DNA of 64,000 nucleotides, taken from contig NZ_LT607753.1 of the NCBI RefSeq assembly GCF_900090295.1, positions 5,146,001-5,210,000 of the forward strand, written 5' to 3'. Shown here piece by piece: positions 16,138 through 25,023 of this stretch. Each line of letters starts with the position of its first letter. Position 1 is the first letter of the stretch. The position numbers were made by a program, and so were the translations under genes. Origin of the DNA: Micromonospora coxensis (GTDB lineage Bacteria; Actinomycetota; Actinomycetes; Mycobacteriales; Micromonosporaceae). Below the pieces are notes generated by a model. The model was not told where the DNA came from. It did not search any database and worked only from the letters and a program-made list of their open reading frames with translations.

Positions 16138-16842
16138 GTGTTGAAGGCGTGTCTCAACGGTGGCCGGCGTCGTGACGTCCATCCCGCCGTACCGGTCAGC
16201 CCCGCCGAACTCGCCGCCGCCGCGGCGCGCTGTGCCGACCTCGGGGTCACCGCCGTGCACGTGCACCCGCGCGACGCCACCGGTGCCGAGTCGCTGACCG
16301 CGTCGGCGGTCGCCGGGGCGGTGACCGCCCTGCGGGCCGTCCGGCCGAGGCTGGCCGTCGGGGTGACCACGGGCGCCTGGGTCGAGCCCGATCCGGCGGC
16401 CCGGGTCGCCGCCGTCCGCGCCTGGACGGTGCTGCCCGACTTCGCCTCGGTGAACGTGCACGAGCCGGGGGCCGAGCAGGTCGCCACCGTCCTGCACGAG
16501 CGGGGCGTCATGGTGGAGGCGGGTGTCTGGGCCCCCGGGGACGTGCCCGCGTACCGGCGGTGGCGGGTGCCGGCCGGGCGGATCCTCGTCGAGTGCACCC
16601 CGGACGACCCGGCCGAGGCGCTGGTCGACGCGGCCGCGATGCTCACCCTGCTCACCCCGGCCGACCCGCCGCTACTGCTGCACGGTGAGGGCGCCGCCAC
16701 CTGGCCGGTGCTCGCCGAGGCGGTCCGCCGTGGCCTGGACACCCGGATCGGCCTGGAGGACACCCTCCACCTGCCGGACGGGACACCGGCGCCCGACAAC
16801 GCCGCCCTGGTGCTGGCCGCGCGCGCCCTCGGCGCCGCCTGA
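16138..16842 (+). CDS. BKACE-family (DUF849) beta-keto acid cleavage enzyme
   Basis: 234 residues with the family start LKACLNGGRRRDVHPAVPVS and the Zn-ligand motif VHVHPRD (about residues 39-45). A VECTP-type segment and GLEDTLHLPDGTPAPDN near the end are also typical. BKACE enzymes use Zn2+ to condense a beta-keto acid with acetyl-CoA. This copy is shorter than most (about 270-310), lacking part of the usual C-terminal region, and may be a divergent subfamily. GTG start. Its last Ala-Ala-stop codons form the first unit of a 16-bp tandem repeat. Confidence 0.7.
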   Translation: MLKACLNGGRRRDVHPAVPVSPAELAAAAARCADLGVTAVHVHPRDATGAESLTASAVAGAVTALRAVRPRLAVGVTTGAWVEPDPAARVAAVRAWTVLPDFASVNVHEPGAEQVATVLHERGVMVEAGVWAPGDVPAYRRWRVPAGRILVECTPDDPAEALVDAAAMLTLLTPADPPLLLHGEGAATWPVLAEAVRRGLDTRIGLEDTLHLPDGTPAPDNAALVLAARALGAA

Positions 16843-16975
16843 CCCCGGAGCCGCCTGACCTCAGGGCCGCCTCACCCCGGCGCCGCGCGCCCTCGGGGCC
16901 GCCTGCCCTCGGGGCCGCCTGACCCCGGGGCCGCGCCCTCGCGGCCGCCTGCCCCCGGGGCTGCCTGACCCGGAC
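16834..16975. repeat. 16-bp tandem repeat starting at the BKACE stop codon
   Basis: The unit GCCGCCTGACCCCGGG recurs with a 16-bp period. GCCGCCT occurs at 16834, 16850, 16866, 16898, 16914 and 16944, with degenerate copies at 16882, 16930 and 16960. The first copy includes the gene's final Ala-Ala-TGA. Confidence 0.85.
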
Positions 16976-17499
16976 GCGGCCGACGGACGGCGAGGTTTGT
17001 CCCCTGGTGTCCGGCCTGACATCACCATCGGGTGACGGCTCAACTTCTCTCCGTTCGGGGGGTTTGATCATGAGTCCTTGACCGAACGGCCGTCCGCGAC
17101 CTAGCCTCGCCATACAGGCTCACAGTGCCCGACCAGCGCAGGCTAAGCGCACAACATAGATCGCGTAACAGAACAGCATCACTTTGGCCAGCTCCACCGG
17201 CCTGTGACGGCGACTCCGGACGGCCGGTCCGGAGTGGTCCGACAACTGCAACCGGCTGTCGACGGTGCCGCCGGCACCGCCGACGGAGAGCTGTACCCAC
17301 GGCCAGCCGCTCGGTCGGGCGTCCAGGGCCGCGGCGGTTCGTGCCCGAGGCACGGTTCGCCGCGGCGTCGACGTTCAGGGGAGGCGGCCATGGCGGGGCG
17401 GCACAGGGACCACGGGTCCCGAGGGGGTGTCGGCGGGCGCGGACCAGCCGGCGAAGCGCGACGCCCCCGTTCCGCGGTGCGGTGCGACGGGGCGCGGTC
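16843..17499. other. 657-bp non-coding stretch before RNase Y
   Basis: The first 130 bp are the 16-bp repeats. About 16980-17210 has more A/T and words such as TTTGATCATGAG and GCGTAACAGAACAGCATCAC, so promoters for rny (or on the opposite strand) may lie there. About 17210-17499 is GC-rich and stays open in the rny frame, but the translation lacks family similarity. I see no gene or structured RNA I can name. Confidence 0.55.
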
Positions 17500-19266
17500 A
17501 TGAGTGCCGTCGAGGTGGTGCTGCTCGTCGCGGTGGTGCTCCTCTCCGTGATCGTCGTCGGCGCCGTCCTGTTCGGGGTGCGGGTGGTGCGGCAGCTCGG
17601 CGCGGCGCCCCGGCCGGAGGATCCGGCGTTCATCGCCGAGAAGGACCGCCAGGAGCAGTCCCTGGCCGCGCTGCGCACCGCGGCCGACGAGGCCAACAGC
17701 ACCATCGACGTGGCGAAGTCCGCCGCGGCGGCGGCCCGCGCCGAGGCGGCTGCCGCGAAGGCCGAGGCGAAGGCGGCCCGGGCCGAGGCCAGGCGGGTGC
17801 TCGACGACGCCCGGGCCGAGGCCGACACCATCCTGGAGCGGGCCCACAAGCAGGCCGAGGTGGACGCCGAGCAGTTGCGCACCACCGCCCGGCGCAGCGG
17901 CGAGCGGGAGGTCGCGGTCCTCGCCGCCACCACCCGTGAGCAGGCCGCCGAGGTGGAGCGCCGGGCGGCCCGGATGGACGAGCGCGAGCGGTTGCACACC
18001 GAGGAGGTGGAGCGCCTCGCCGAACGGGAGCGGCAGCTCACCGCGGCCAGCGCCGCCCTGGCCGAACGCGAGGGCGCCCTGGTCGAGCGGGAGGCCGCGC
18101 TGGCCGCCGCCGAGGAGCAGCGCCGCCGCGAGCTGGAGCGGATCGCCGGGCTGACCGCCGAGTCCGCCCGCGCCGAGCTGATCGAGGTGATCGAGACGCA
18201 GGCCAAGCGGGAGGCCGCGCTGCTGGTCCGGGACATCGAGTCGGACGCCCGGAACACCGCCGAGCAGCGGGCCCGGCACATCGTGGTGGACGCGATCCAA
18301 CGGGTGGCCAGCGAGCAGACCGCGGAGAGCGTGGTCAGCGTCCTGCACCTGCCCGGGGACGAGATGAAGGGGCGGATCATCGGCCGGGAGGGGCGCAACA
18401 TCCGCGCCTTCGAGTCGGTGACCGGGGTCAACCTGATCATCGACGACACCCCCGAGGCGGTGCTGCTCTCCTGCTTCGACCCGGTACGCCGGGAGGTCGG
18501 CCGGCTCACCCTGGAGAAGCTGGTCCTCGACGGCCGGATCCACCCGCACCGGATCGAGGAGGTGCACGAGCTGGCCCGGCAGGAGGTGGAGGAGCTCTGC
18601 CACCGGGCGGCCGAGGACGCCCTGGTCGAGGTCGGCATCACCGAGATCCACCCCGAGCTGGTCACCCTGCTCGGCCGGCTGCGCTACCGCACCTCGTACG
18701 GGCAGAACGTGCTCAAGCACCTGGTGGAGACCGCGCACATCGCCGGCATCATGGCCGCCGAGCTGCGGCTGGACGTGCCGACCATCAAGCGCTGCGCGTT
18801 CCTGCACGACATCGGCAAGGCGCTCACCCACGAGGTGGAGGGCAGCCACGCCATCATCGGTGCGGACCTGGCCCGCAAGTACGGCGAGAACGAGGACGTG
18901 GTGCACGCCATCGAGGCGCACCACAACGAGGTGCCGCCGCAGACCATCGAGGCGGTGCTCACCCAGGCCTCCGACGCCTGCTCGGGCGGGCGGCCGGGGG
19001 CCCGGCGGGAGAGCCTGGAGGCGTACGTCAAGCGGCTGGAGCGGATCGAGGAGATCGCGGCCGGCAAGCTCGGCGTGGAGAAGGTCTTCGCCATGCAGGC
19101 GGGCCGGGAGATCCGGGTGATGGTCAAGCCGGACGACGTCGACGACATCGGCGCGGCGGTGCTCGCGCGGGACGTGGCGAAGCAGATCGAGGAGGAGCTG
19201 ACCTACCCCGGCCAGATCCGGGTGACCGTGGTCCGGGAGTCCCGGGTCACCGAGATCGCCCGCTGA
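17500..19266 (+). CDS. rny: Ribonuclease Y (membrane-anchored endoribonuclease)
   Basis: 588 residues. One N-terminal membrane span ([20 protein letters not shown], about residues 5-24) is followed by a long Ala/Glu/Arg-rich coiled coil (about 60-270). Next are a KH domain ([15 protein letters not shown], about 290-304) and an HD domain with [10 protein letters not shown] and the downstream HH pair in EAHHNEVPP. RNase Y starts decay of many mRNAs at the membrane. ATG at 17500 places the membrane span at the very N-terminus as in the family; the upstream open frame is not conserved-looking. The gene ends in a strong hairpin shared with gluD. Confidence 0.92.
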   Translation: MSAVEVVLLVAVVLLSVIVVGAVLFGVRVVRQLGAAPRPEDPAFIAEKDRQEQSLAALRTAADEANSTIDVAKSAAAAARAEAAAAKAEAKAARAEARRVLDDARAEADTILERAHKQAEVDAEQLRTTARRSGEREVAVLAATTREQAAEVERRAARMDERERLHTEEVERLAERERQLTAASAALAEREGALVEREAALAAAEEQRRRELERIAGLTAESARAELIEVIETQAKREAALLVRDIESDARNTAEQRARHIVVDAIQRVASEQTAESVVSVLHLPGDEMKGRIIGREGRNIRAFESVTGVNLIIDDTPEAVLLSCFDPVRREVGRLTLEKLVLDGRIHPHRIEEVHELARQEVEELCHRAAEDALVEVGITEIHPELVTLLGRLRYRTSYGQNVLKHLVETAHIAGIMAAELRLDVPTIKRCAFLHDIGKALTHEVEGSHAIIGADLARKYGENEDVVHAIEAHHNEVPPQTIEAVLTQASDACSGGRPGARRESLEAYVKRLERIEEIAAGKLGVEKVFAMQAGREIRVMVKPDDVDDIGAAVLARDVAKQIEEELTYPGQIRVTVVRESRVTEIAR

Positions 19267-19272
19267 CGGACA

Positions 19273-19309
19273 CGACGAAGGGCCGGCCGCGATGGCCGGC
19301 CCTTCGTCG
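19273..19309. terminator. Bidirectional terminator between rny and gluD
   Basis: A perfect 16-bp stem (19273-19288 with 19294-19309) and a 5-base loop lie in the 51-bp gap between the convergent rny and gluD stops. Confidence 0.85.
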
Positions 19310-19317
19310 TACGAGGA

Positions 19318-20286
19318 TCAGACGCCGTGGCCGGTGGACTCGGACTGGGAGGCCAGCGCGGCGGGTGGGGTCTGGGCCGGGACGCCGGTCGACTTGCGGC
19401 CCTGGGAGAGCCGGCGCTGCACGTACTGCGCCAGCTTGGACAGCGAGTAGTTCACCACGATGAACAGCACGCCGATCACCACGTACACCTGGATCGGGTT
19501 GCCGAGCACGCCGATGATCTGCTTGCCGATGTTCAGGGTCTCCTCGTAGCTGATGATGAAGCCCAGCGAGGTGTCCTTGAGCACCACGACGAGCTGGCTG
19601 ATCAGCGCCGGGAGCATGATCCGGAAGGCCTGCGGCAGCAGGATCATCCGGGTGGTCTGCATCGGCGAGAGGCCGATCGCGGCGGCGGCCTCCGCCTGTC
19701 CGCCGGGCAGCCCCTCCATGCCGGAGCGCAGGATCTCGGCGATGACCACCGCGTTGTAGATGGTCAGGCCGATGACCAGGTACCAGAGGGTGTCGAAGGT
19801 GATGCCGAACTCGGGGAAGCCGCGGGCCACGAAGAAGATCGTGATGACCACCGGCAGGCCCCGGAACACCTCGACGCAGACCCGGGTGACCGCGGACAGC
19901 GTCAGGCTCAGCCCGCGCAGCAGGTACGCCACCGGCGTGGCGAGCCCGGTGAACCGTCGCTGGGTCAGGCTCTTGAGCTGGATCCGCAGCACGGCGAGCA
20001 GGGTGCCGACGACCAGGGACGCGACGATGGCCAGCGCCGCCGCGATCAGGGTGTTCTTCAGGCCGATGCCGATCCGGTCCCAGACCAGCGGGAAGTTCTC
20101 GTTGGCGGGGTCGACCAGCGGCCCCCACAGCTCCATCGAGAACTGGCCCTTGTCGTCCAGCGGTCGGTAGATCAGGAAGTACGCCCCGACGGCCAGCACC
20201 ACCGTGGCGACGATGCTGCTGATCAGGGTGATCCGCCGCTGGCGGGGGCCGGGGACGTCGTAGAGGACGCTGGTCTGCTGACTCAT
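19318..20286 (-). CDS. gluD: Glutamate ABC transporter permease GluD
   Basis: 322 residues. An N-terminal span (TLISSIVATVVLAVGAYFLI) is followed by a soluble insert, then the HisM-type permease domain with about five spans. The EAA loop is GGQAEAAAAIGLSPMQTTRMILLPQA, cited in part, which contacts the ATPase. The long N-terminal insert is typical of GluD relative to GluC. The ATG overlaps the gluC stop by 4 bp (ATGA). It forms a heteromeric channel with GluC for glutamate and related acidic amino acids in the plasma membrane. Confidence 0.88.
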   Translation of the reverse strand: MSQQTSVLYDVPGPRQRRITLISSIVATVVLAVGAYFLIYRPLDDKGQFSMELWGPLVDPANENFPLVWDRIGIGLKNTLIAAALAIVASLVVGTLLAVLRIQLKSLTQRRFTGLATPVAYLLRGLSLTLSAVTRVCVEVFRGLPVVITIFFVARGFPEFGITFDTLWYLVIGLTIYNAVVIAEILRSGMEGLPGGQAEAAAAIGLSPMQTTRMILLPQAFRIMLPALISQLVVVLKDTSLGFIISYEETLNIGKQIIGVLGNPIQVYVVIGVLFIVVNYSLSKLAQYVQRRLSQGRKSTGVPAQTPPAALASQSESTGHGV

Positions 20287-20990
20287 CGGGCCACCGCCTG
20301 TCGCTTCTCCAGCCGGTCCAGCAGGGCGCCGAGCGGCACGGTCATGATCAGGTAGCCGATCGAGATGCCGATGGCGACCGGGATGAAGGCGTAGCCCTCG
20401 GCTCCGGTGAGCTGGTCGGCCGTGGCCGACAGGTCCCCGACGACGCCGAAAAAGCCGATCAGCGCGGAGTTCTTGATCATCGCGATGATGACCGAGCCGA
20501 GCGGGACCACCGACGCCTTCCAGGACTGCGGCAGCACCACGTACCGCAGGTTCTGGCCGAAGGTGAGGCCGAGCGACCGGGCGGCCTCGGCCTGCCCGGC
20601 CGGCACCGCGTTCACGCCGGAGCGCAGCGCCTCGCAGACGAACGCCGCGGTGTAGAGCACCAGGGCGATCAGCGCGAACCGGAAGTACGGCAGGTCCGTG
20701 TCGAGCCGGCTGAAGATCGCGTCCAGCCCGGGGACGCGCAGGAAGTCGGCGTTGGAGCCGAGCGCCGGCAGGCCGAACGCGGCGAAGAACATCACCACCG
20801 TCAGCGGCATGTTCCGGAAGACGTTCACGTAGCCGGTGCCGAGCGCGCGCAGCGGCGGCACCGGAGAGATGCGCAGCACCGCCACGACGGCGCCCAGGAT
20901 CAGGGCGCCGATCGCGGCGAGCACGCAGATCTGGAGGGTGAGCCAGAAGCCACCCGCAAAGACGTCGAACTTGTCGATGAGCACGTTCAC
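20283..20990 (-). CDS. gluC: Glutamate ABC transporter permease GluC
   Basis: 235 residues with about five membrane spans. The HisM/GlnP-type permease domain has NVFRNMPLTVVMFFAAFGLP and the EAA loop AGQAEAARSLGLTFGQNLRY. It begins with GTG at 20990, 39 bp after gluB, and overlaps gluD. Partner of GluD in the importer's membrane channel. Confidence 0.88.
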   Translation of the reverse strand: MNVLIDKFDVFAGGFWLTLQICVLAAIGALILGAVVAVLRISPVPPLRALGTGYVNVFRNMPLTVVMFFAAFGLPALGSNADFLRVPGLDAIFSRLDTDLPYFRFALIALVLYTAAFVCEALRSGVNAVPAGQAEAARSLGLTFGQNLRYVVLPQSWKASVVPLGSVIIAMIKNSALIGFFGVVGDLSATADQLTGAEGYAFIPVAIGISIGYLIMTVPLGALLDRLEKRQAVAR

Positions 20991-21029
20991 GGGTCGGTGT
21001 TCCTCCCCACCCTCCAGATCAGCGGTCGG

Positions 21030-21905
21030 TCAGTAGCGGTTGACGGTCGGAGCGGCGCCCAGCTCCGCGCCGAACTTGCCGGCGGTGTCGTCCCACGCCT
21101 TCTTCCAGCTGCCGTCGGCGAACGCCTTCTCCAGCGTGTCGTTGATGAAGGTGCGGAAGGCCGCGTCCTCCTTCTTGACCCCGATGCCGTACGGCTCCTT
21201 GGTGAAGTTGTCGCCGGCCAGCTTGAAGGACGCCTCGTCCTTGGCGATGTAGCCGAGCAGGATCACGTTGTCCGTGGTGACCGCGTCCACCTGGCCGCCC
21301 TTGAGGGCGTCGCGGCACTTGTCGTACGTGTCGAAGAGGACCACCTGGGTGGCGACGTCCTTGACGTACTTCTTGATCTCCTCGGCCGGGGTCGAGCCGG
21401 TCACCGAGCAGACCTTCTTGGTGCCGTCCTTGAACGAGTCCGGACCGGTGATCGTGGTGTCGTCCTTCTTGACCAGGATGTTCTGGCCGGCCTCGTAGTA
21501 CGGGCCCGCGAAGGCGATGCGCTCCTTGCGCTTGTCGTTGATCGTGTAGGTCGCCGCGACCAGGTCGACGGTGCCGTTGACGATGACGTCCTCACGGACC
21601 TTCGACGGCGTCTCGACGTACTCGATCTTGTCCTCGGGGATGCCGAGCTCCTTGACGATGATCTTCGCGATCTCGACGTCGAAGCCCTCGGGCTTACCCG
21701 ACAGGCCCTTCTGGCCGAAGCCCGGCTGGTCGAACTTGGTGCCGACCTTGATCTTCTGGGCCTTGTTGAGCTTCTCCATGGTGCTGCCGGCCGGGAAGGA
21801 CTTGCTGCCGGCGCCGGTGCCCTCTTCGGCGTCGCCACCGCAGGCGGCCAGGCCGAGCGCCAGGGTCGCCGCTGCGGCGACCGCCGCCACGCGCTTGAAA
21901 CGCAT
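21030..21905 (-). CDS. gluB: Glutamate-binding lipoprotein GluB
   Basis: 291 residues. A lipoprotein signal peptide ends in the lipobox LAAC (Cys near residue 22). The mature part is an SBP_bac_3 solute-binding fold, with KIKVGTKFDQPGFGQKG, GFDVEIAKIIVKELG, VAATYTINDKRKERIAFAGPYYEAG and the C-terminal helices. It captures glutamate outside the membrane and delivers it to GluCD. The second ATG (21905) is chosen because AAGGAG lies 6 bp upstream of it; the ATG two codons earlier would directly abut the ribosome binding site. Confidence 0.9.
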   Translation of the reverse strand: MRFKRVAAVAAAATLALGLAACGGDAEEGTGAGSKSFPAGSTMEKLNKAQKIKVGTKFDQPGFGQKGLSGKPEGFDVEIAKIIVKELGIPEDKIEYVETPSKVREDVIVNGTVDLVAATYTINDKRKERIAFAGPYYEAGQNILVKKDDTTITGPDSFKDGTKKVCSVTGSTPAEEIKKYVKDVATQVVLFDTYDKCRDALKGGQVDAVTTDNVILLGYIAKDEASFKLAGDNFTKEPYGIGVKKEDAAFRTFINDTLEKAFADGSWKKAWDDTAGKFGAELGAAPTVNRY

Positions 21906-21962
21906 ACTCATCTCCTTCTTGGACGGAACCCACCGGGGGACGGCGCGGTCCACTACGGACGC

Positions 21963-22718
21963 CTAGTGCGTGAGGATCTTGGAAAGGAAGTCCCGGGCCC
22001 GCTCGCTGCGCGGGTTGGCGAAGAACTCCGCCGGCGGGGCGTCCTCGACGAGCTGCCCGTCGGCCATGAAGATGACCCGGTTGGCGGCGTGCCGGGCGAA
22101 GCCCATCTCGTGGGTCACCACGACCATGGTCATGCCGTCGCGCGCCAGCGAGGTCATCACGTCGAGCACCTCGCCGACCATCTCCGGGTCCAGCGCGCTG
22201 GTCGGCTCGTCGAAGAGCATCGCCTTGGGCTGCATGGCCAGCGCGCGGGCGATCGCGGCCCGCTGCTGCTGGCCGCCGGAGAGCTGGGCCGGGTACTTGT
22301 CGGCCTGGTTGGCGATGCCGACCCGGTCGAGCAGGGCCAGGCCGCGCTCGCGGGCGACGGACGCCTTCTCCTTGCGGACCTTCACCGGGCCGAGGGTGAC
22401 GTTCTCCAGGATGGTCTTGTGCGCGAAGAGGTTGAACGACTGGAAGACCATCCCGACCTCGCTGCGCAGCTTCGCCAGCGCCTTGCCCTCGGCCGGCAGT
22501 GGCTGCCCGTCGAAGGTGATGGTCCCGGAGTTGATCGGCTCCAGCCGGTTGATCGTCCGGCACAGCGTCGACTTGCCGGAGCCGGAGGGCCCGATCACCA
22601 CGACGACCTCACCCTTGCCGACGGAGAGTGACACGTCGTCGAGCACGTGCAGGGGGCCGAACCACTTGTTGACCCCGTCCAGCACGATGAGCGGTTCGCC
22701 CGTCGCCACGTCGTCCAC
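21963..22718 (-). CDS. gluA: Glutamate ABC transporter ATP-binding protein GluA
   Basis: 251 residues, a complete polar amino-acid ABC ATPase. Walker A is GPSGSGKST (about residues 43-51), the Q-loop is VFQSFNLF, the signature is LSGGQQQR, Walker B is [12 protein letters not shown] and the switch His is in VVTHEMGFA. It energises import by GluBCD. First gene of the gluABCD operon; GTG start. A GTCAC-N6-GTAAC box lies about 92 bp upstream. Confidence 0.93.
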   Translation of the reverse strand: MDDVATGEPLIVLDGVNKWFGPLHVLDDVSLSVGKGEVVVVIGPSGSGKSTLCRTINRLEPINSGTITFDGQPLPAEGKALAKLRSEVGMVFQSFNLFAHKTILENVTLGPVKVRKEKASVARERGLALLDRVGIANQADKYPAQLSGGQQQRAAIARALAMQPKAMLFDEPTSALDPEMVGEVLDVMTSLARDGMTMVVVTHEMGFARHAANRVIFMADGQLVEDAPPAEFFANPRSERARDFLSKILTH

Positions 22719-22809
22719 CGTCCCTGTCGTCGTCCCGGAAAGCGGGGTCGGTCGACCCCCGGTTTGGGCAACTGTAGGCGGGGTGACGTGGCGGAACGCA
22801 ACTCAGATG

Positions 22810-22825
22810 GTCACGGAGCGGTAAC
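22810..22825. promoter_or_regulatory. GTCAC-N6-GTAAC box upstream of gluABCD
   Basis: The 16-mer GTCACGGAGCGGTAAC fits the half-site pair of GlnR boxes (gTnAC-N6-GaAAC) and also resembles MtrA sites, which share targets with GlnR in Streptomyces. It lies between the divergent gluA and selD. A second copy is at 24086. Confidence 0.5.
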
Positions 22826-22916
22826 ACCGGGGCGCGCCGTCCCGGGGCGTCCGAATTCCGCCATTCGGCGGCGCGCTCCGGTGGCGGGCGGCACGTCCGA
22901 CGGAGATCATGTGGGG

Positions 22917-23906
22917 ATGACCGAGCGGCTCCGCCTGACCGATTACGCCCGGGGTGGCGGCTGCGCCTGCAAGATCCCTCCCGGCGAGCTGGAGACGATG
23001 GTCGCCGGGCTCGCCCCGGCCGTCGGCGCCGCCGAGCTGCTGGTCGGGCTGGAGCACGGCGACGACGCGGCCGTGGTCCGGCTGGACGAGCGCACCGGTC
23101 TGGTCAGCACCGCCGACTTCTTCACCCCGGTCGTCGACGACCCGTACGACTGGGGCCGGATCGCCGCGGCCAACGCGCTCTCCGACGTGTACGCCATGGG
23201 CGGCACCCCGCTGGTCGCGCTCAACCTGCTCTGCTGGCCGCGCGAGGTGCTCCCGCTGGAGTTGGCGCGGGAGGTGCTGCGCGGCGGTCAGGACGTCGCC
23301 CGGGAGGCCGGCTGCCACCTGGCCGGTGGGCACAGCGTCGACGACGACGGCCCGAAGTACGGCCTCGCCGTCACCGGCGTGGTCCGCCCGGACGAGCTGA
23401 TCACCCTGGACGCGGGCCGGGCCGGCCTGCCGCTGTCGCTGACCAAGCCGCTCGGCGTCGGCGTGCTCAACACCCGCCACAAGCGCACCGGCGAGCGGTT
23501 CGACGCGGCGGTCGCCACGATGACCACGCTGAACCGGGACGCGGCCCGCGCGGCGGTCGCCGCCGGGGTGCGCTGCGGCACCGACGTGACCGGCTTCGGG
23601 CTGCTCGGGCACGCCGCGAAGCTGGCCCGGGCGAGCCGGCTGACGGTCGCTATCGACATCGCCCGGGTGCCGTACCTGCCGGGGGCGCGCGAGGCGGTCC
23701 GGGACGGGTACGTCAGCGGCGGCACCCGCCGCAACCTGGACTGGGTGTCCCCGTGGACCGACGCCGGCCCGGCCGACGAGGCGGAGCGGCTGCTGCTGGC
23801 CGACGCCCAGACCTCCGGCGGGCTGCTGGTGGCCGCGGAGGTGCCGGGCGGCACCGTGATCGGCGAGCTGCTGCCCCGGGGCGAGCACCTGGTCGTGCTG
23901 CGCTGA
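22917..23906 (+). CDS. selD: Selenide, water dikinase
   Basis: 329 residues, usual length. It makes selenophosphate from selenide and ATP for selenocysteine, selenouridine or selenium cofactors. The N-terminal active site is GGGCACKIPPGEL, with Cys (not Sec) at the catalytic position and the essential Lys. AIR-synthase-fold motifs follow: the STADFFTPVVDDPYDWGRIAAANALSD type segment, GGHSVDDDGPKYGLAVTG and GTDVTGFGLLGHA. ATG 22917 is used; an in-frame GTG at 22911 has the better-spaced GGAG and is a real alternative. No selA, selB, selC or mnmH is in the window. Confidence 0.92.
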   Translation: MTERLRLTDYARGGGCACKIPPGELETMVAGLAPAVGAAELLVGLEHGDDAAVVRLDERTGLVSTADFFTPVVDDPYDWGRIAAANALSDVYAMGGTPLVALNLLCWPREVLPLELAREVLRGGQDVAREAGCHLAGGHSVDDDGPKYGLAVTGVVRPDELITLDAGRAGLPLSLTKPLGVGVLNTRHKRTGERFDAAVATMTTLNRDAARAAVAAGVRCGTDVTGFGLLGHAAKLARASRLTVAIDIARVPYLPGAREAVRDGYVSGGTRRNLDWVSPWTDAGPADEAERLLLADAQTSGGLLVAAEVPGGTVIGELLPRGEHLVVLR

Positions 23907-24085
23907 CCGTCGCCGCCGGGCCCCGCCGAGTCGCCGGTGCGGCACCCGGTGCACGAGGCCCGCCGGTGAGGTGACCGGTGCGCCACGCGCGGGCGGGGGT
24001 CCGCCGGAGTGGGCACCATACCCGATAAACTGTCACCTTCCCGCTACTCGGAGCAATGGCGCTCCAGGAAATTTTGCCCGGAATG

Positions 24086-24101
24086 GTCACAGACCGGTAA
24101 C
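24086..24101. promoter_or_regulatory. Second GTCAC-N6-GTAAC box
   Basis: GTCACAGACCGGTAAC at 24086-24101 has the same architecture as the site at 22810. It sits in an unusually A/T-rich stretch (about 24017-24110, with GATAAACTGTCACC at its start), 89 bp before the next gene's GTG. Confidence 0.45.
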
Positions 24102-24189
24102 TTGCCCCCGGCTGAGGTCATATGCACCCCACCATCGTCTGTAAGGCCCGATCCGGAGGCCGGTGGGACGAACGCAGCGAGGAGGCGGC

Positions 24190-24669
24190 GTGACCGAGCT
24201 GTGGAACTGGAGAATCGACCGGGCGGCACCCGTGGAGGTGTACCCGGCGCTGGCCGAGGCGCTCGGCCGGGTGGTGATGCCCCTCGCCATCGCCGACCCG
24301 GCGCGGCTGCCCACGTACGCGGTGGTCTGCGACGTGTGGGAGGCGCCGGGGGAGTTCGGCACGGTGGTGGACTGCTACGGGGTGCCGGAGTCGCTGAACG
24401 AGCAGCGCGCGATCGCGGCGCTGGCCCGGCTGCTCGACCGCAACTGCCTGATGGCCGACGACACCCTCGACGCGGGCCGGCACCTGCTGGTCGCGCCGGA
24501 CGGCACGATCCGCCCGGTGCACTTCGACGTGACCGAGACCGACGACGGCGAGGTGCTGACCGGCCGGCGGCTCTGCACGCTGACCCACCCCGGCTGCCGG
24601 GGCTGGTCCCGCTGCCACCGGTCGAGGTGGGCCCCCGACTCGGTCAACCCGGCCCTCGCCGCCGCCTGA
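24190..24669 (+). CDS. Unrecognised small protein
   Basis: 159 residues and soluble, with no signal peptide or membrane span. It has good actinobacterial codon bias and a GAGG ribosome binding site before the GTG. The C-terminal region is distinctive, with Cys-rich LCTLTHPGCRGWSRCHRSRW (three Cys, two Trp, two His), which could bind metal, but I cannot name a family. The middle (EQRAIAALARLLDRNCLMADDTL) reads as helical. It is preceded by the GTCAC-N6-GTAAC box and A/T-rich leader, so it may be controlled like gluABCD. It ends Ala-Ala-Ala-stop in another tandem-repeat tract. Confidence 0.6.
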   Translation: MTELWNWRIDRAAPVEVYPALAEALGRVVMPLAIADPARLPTYAVVCDVWEAPGEFGTVVDCYGVPESLNEQRAIAALARLLDRNCLMADDTLDAGRHLLVAPDGTIRPVHFDVTETDDGEVLTGRRLCTLTHPGCRGWSRCHRSRWAPDSVNPALAAA

Positions 24670-24715
24670 CCCGGGCCGCCCCTGACCCGGCGTCGGCCCT
24701 GACCCGGGGTCGGCC
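24661..24715. repeat. Three-copy 16-17-bp tandem repeat at a stop codon
   Basis: CTGACCCGG recurs at about 24665, 24682 and 24698 within a CCG(C/G)(C/G)CCTGACCCGG-like unit. The first copy contains the stop of the upstream gene. The unit resembles that at 16834. Confidence 0.7.
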
Positions 24716-24742
24716 CGGAGGCGGGCCGCCGAACCCCGACGG

Positions 24743-24970
24743 TCAGCGGGTGGCGGCGGGGCGGGAGCCCCGGACCTGCAACTGCTCCAGCAGGGTGGCG
24801 GTGGCGGCGGCCACGGCGCGTACCGCGGCGTCGAAGGCCTCGGCGTTGTGGGCGGCAGGGGCGCGGAACCCGGAGATCTTCCGGACGTACTGCAACGCCG
24901 CCGCCTCGACGTCGGCCTGGGTCACCTGCGGCACGTACGGTTCGCGCAGGGTCTTGATGCTCCGGCACAT
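24743..24970 (-). CDS. DUF2277 small protein
   Basis: 75 residues beginning [34 protein letters not shown] (cited in outline: an N-terminal Cys-Arg-Ser-Ile-Lys-Thr-Leu start and a helical arm), which matches the DUF2277 family. The family's function is unknown. ATG at 24970 is supported by GAGGAG about 6 bp upstream. Divergent from miaB, with a 53-bp shared promoter region. Confidence 0.82.
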   Translation of the reverse strand: MCRSIKTLREPYVPQVTQADVEAAALQYVRKISGFRAPAAHNAEAFDAAVRAVAAATATLLEQLQVRGSRPAATR

Positions 24971-25023
24971 GGGCTGCTCCTCGTTCGGGGGATCCCGGTC
25001 CATCCGGATACGCTGTGCACGTC

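Noticed and set aside
17125..17499. In-frame N-terminal extension of RNase Y
   Set aside because: The extension is Arg/Pro-rich and would bury the membrane anchor, which the family has at the N-terminus.
23907..24189. Possible tRNA-Sec next to selD
   Set aside because: No foldable tRNA with an anticodon TCA arm and long variable arm could be drawn here.
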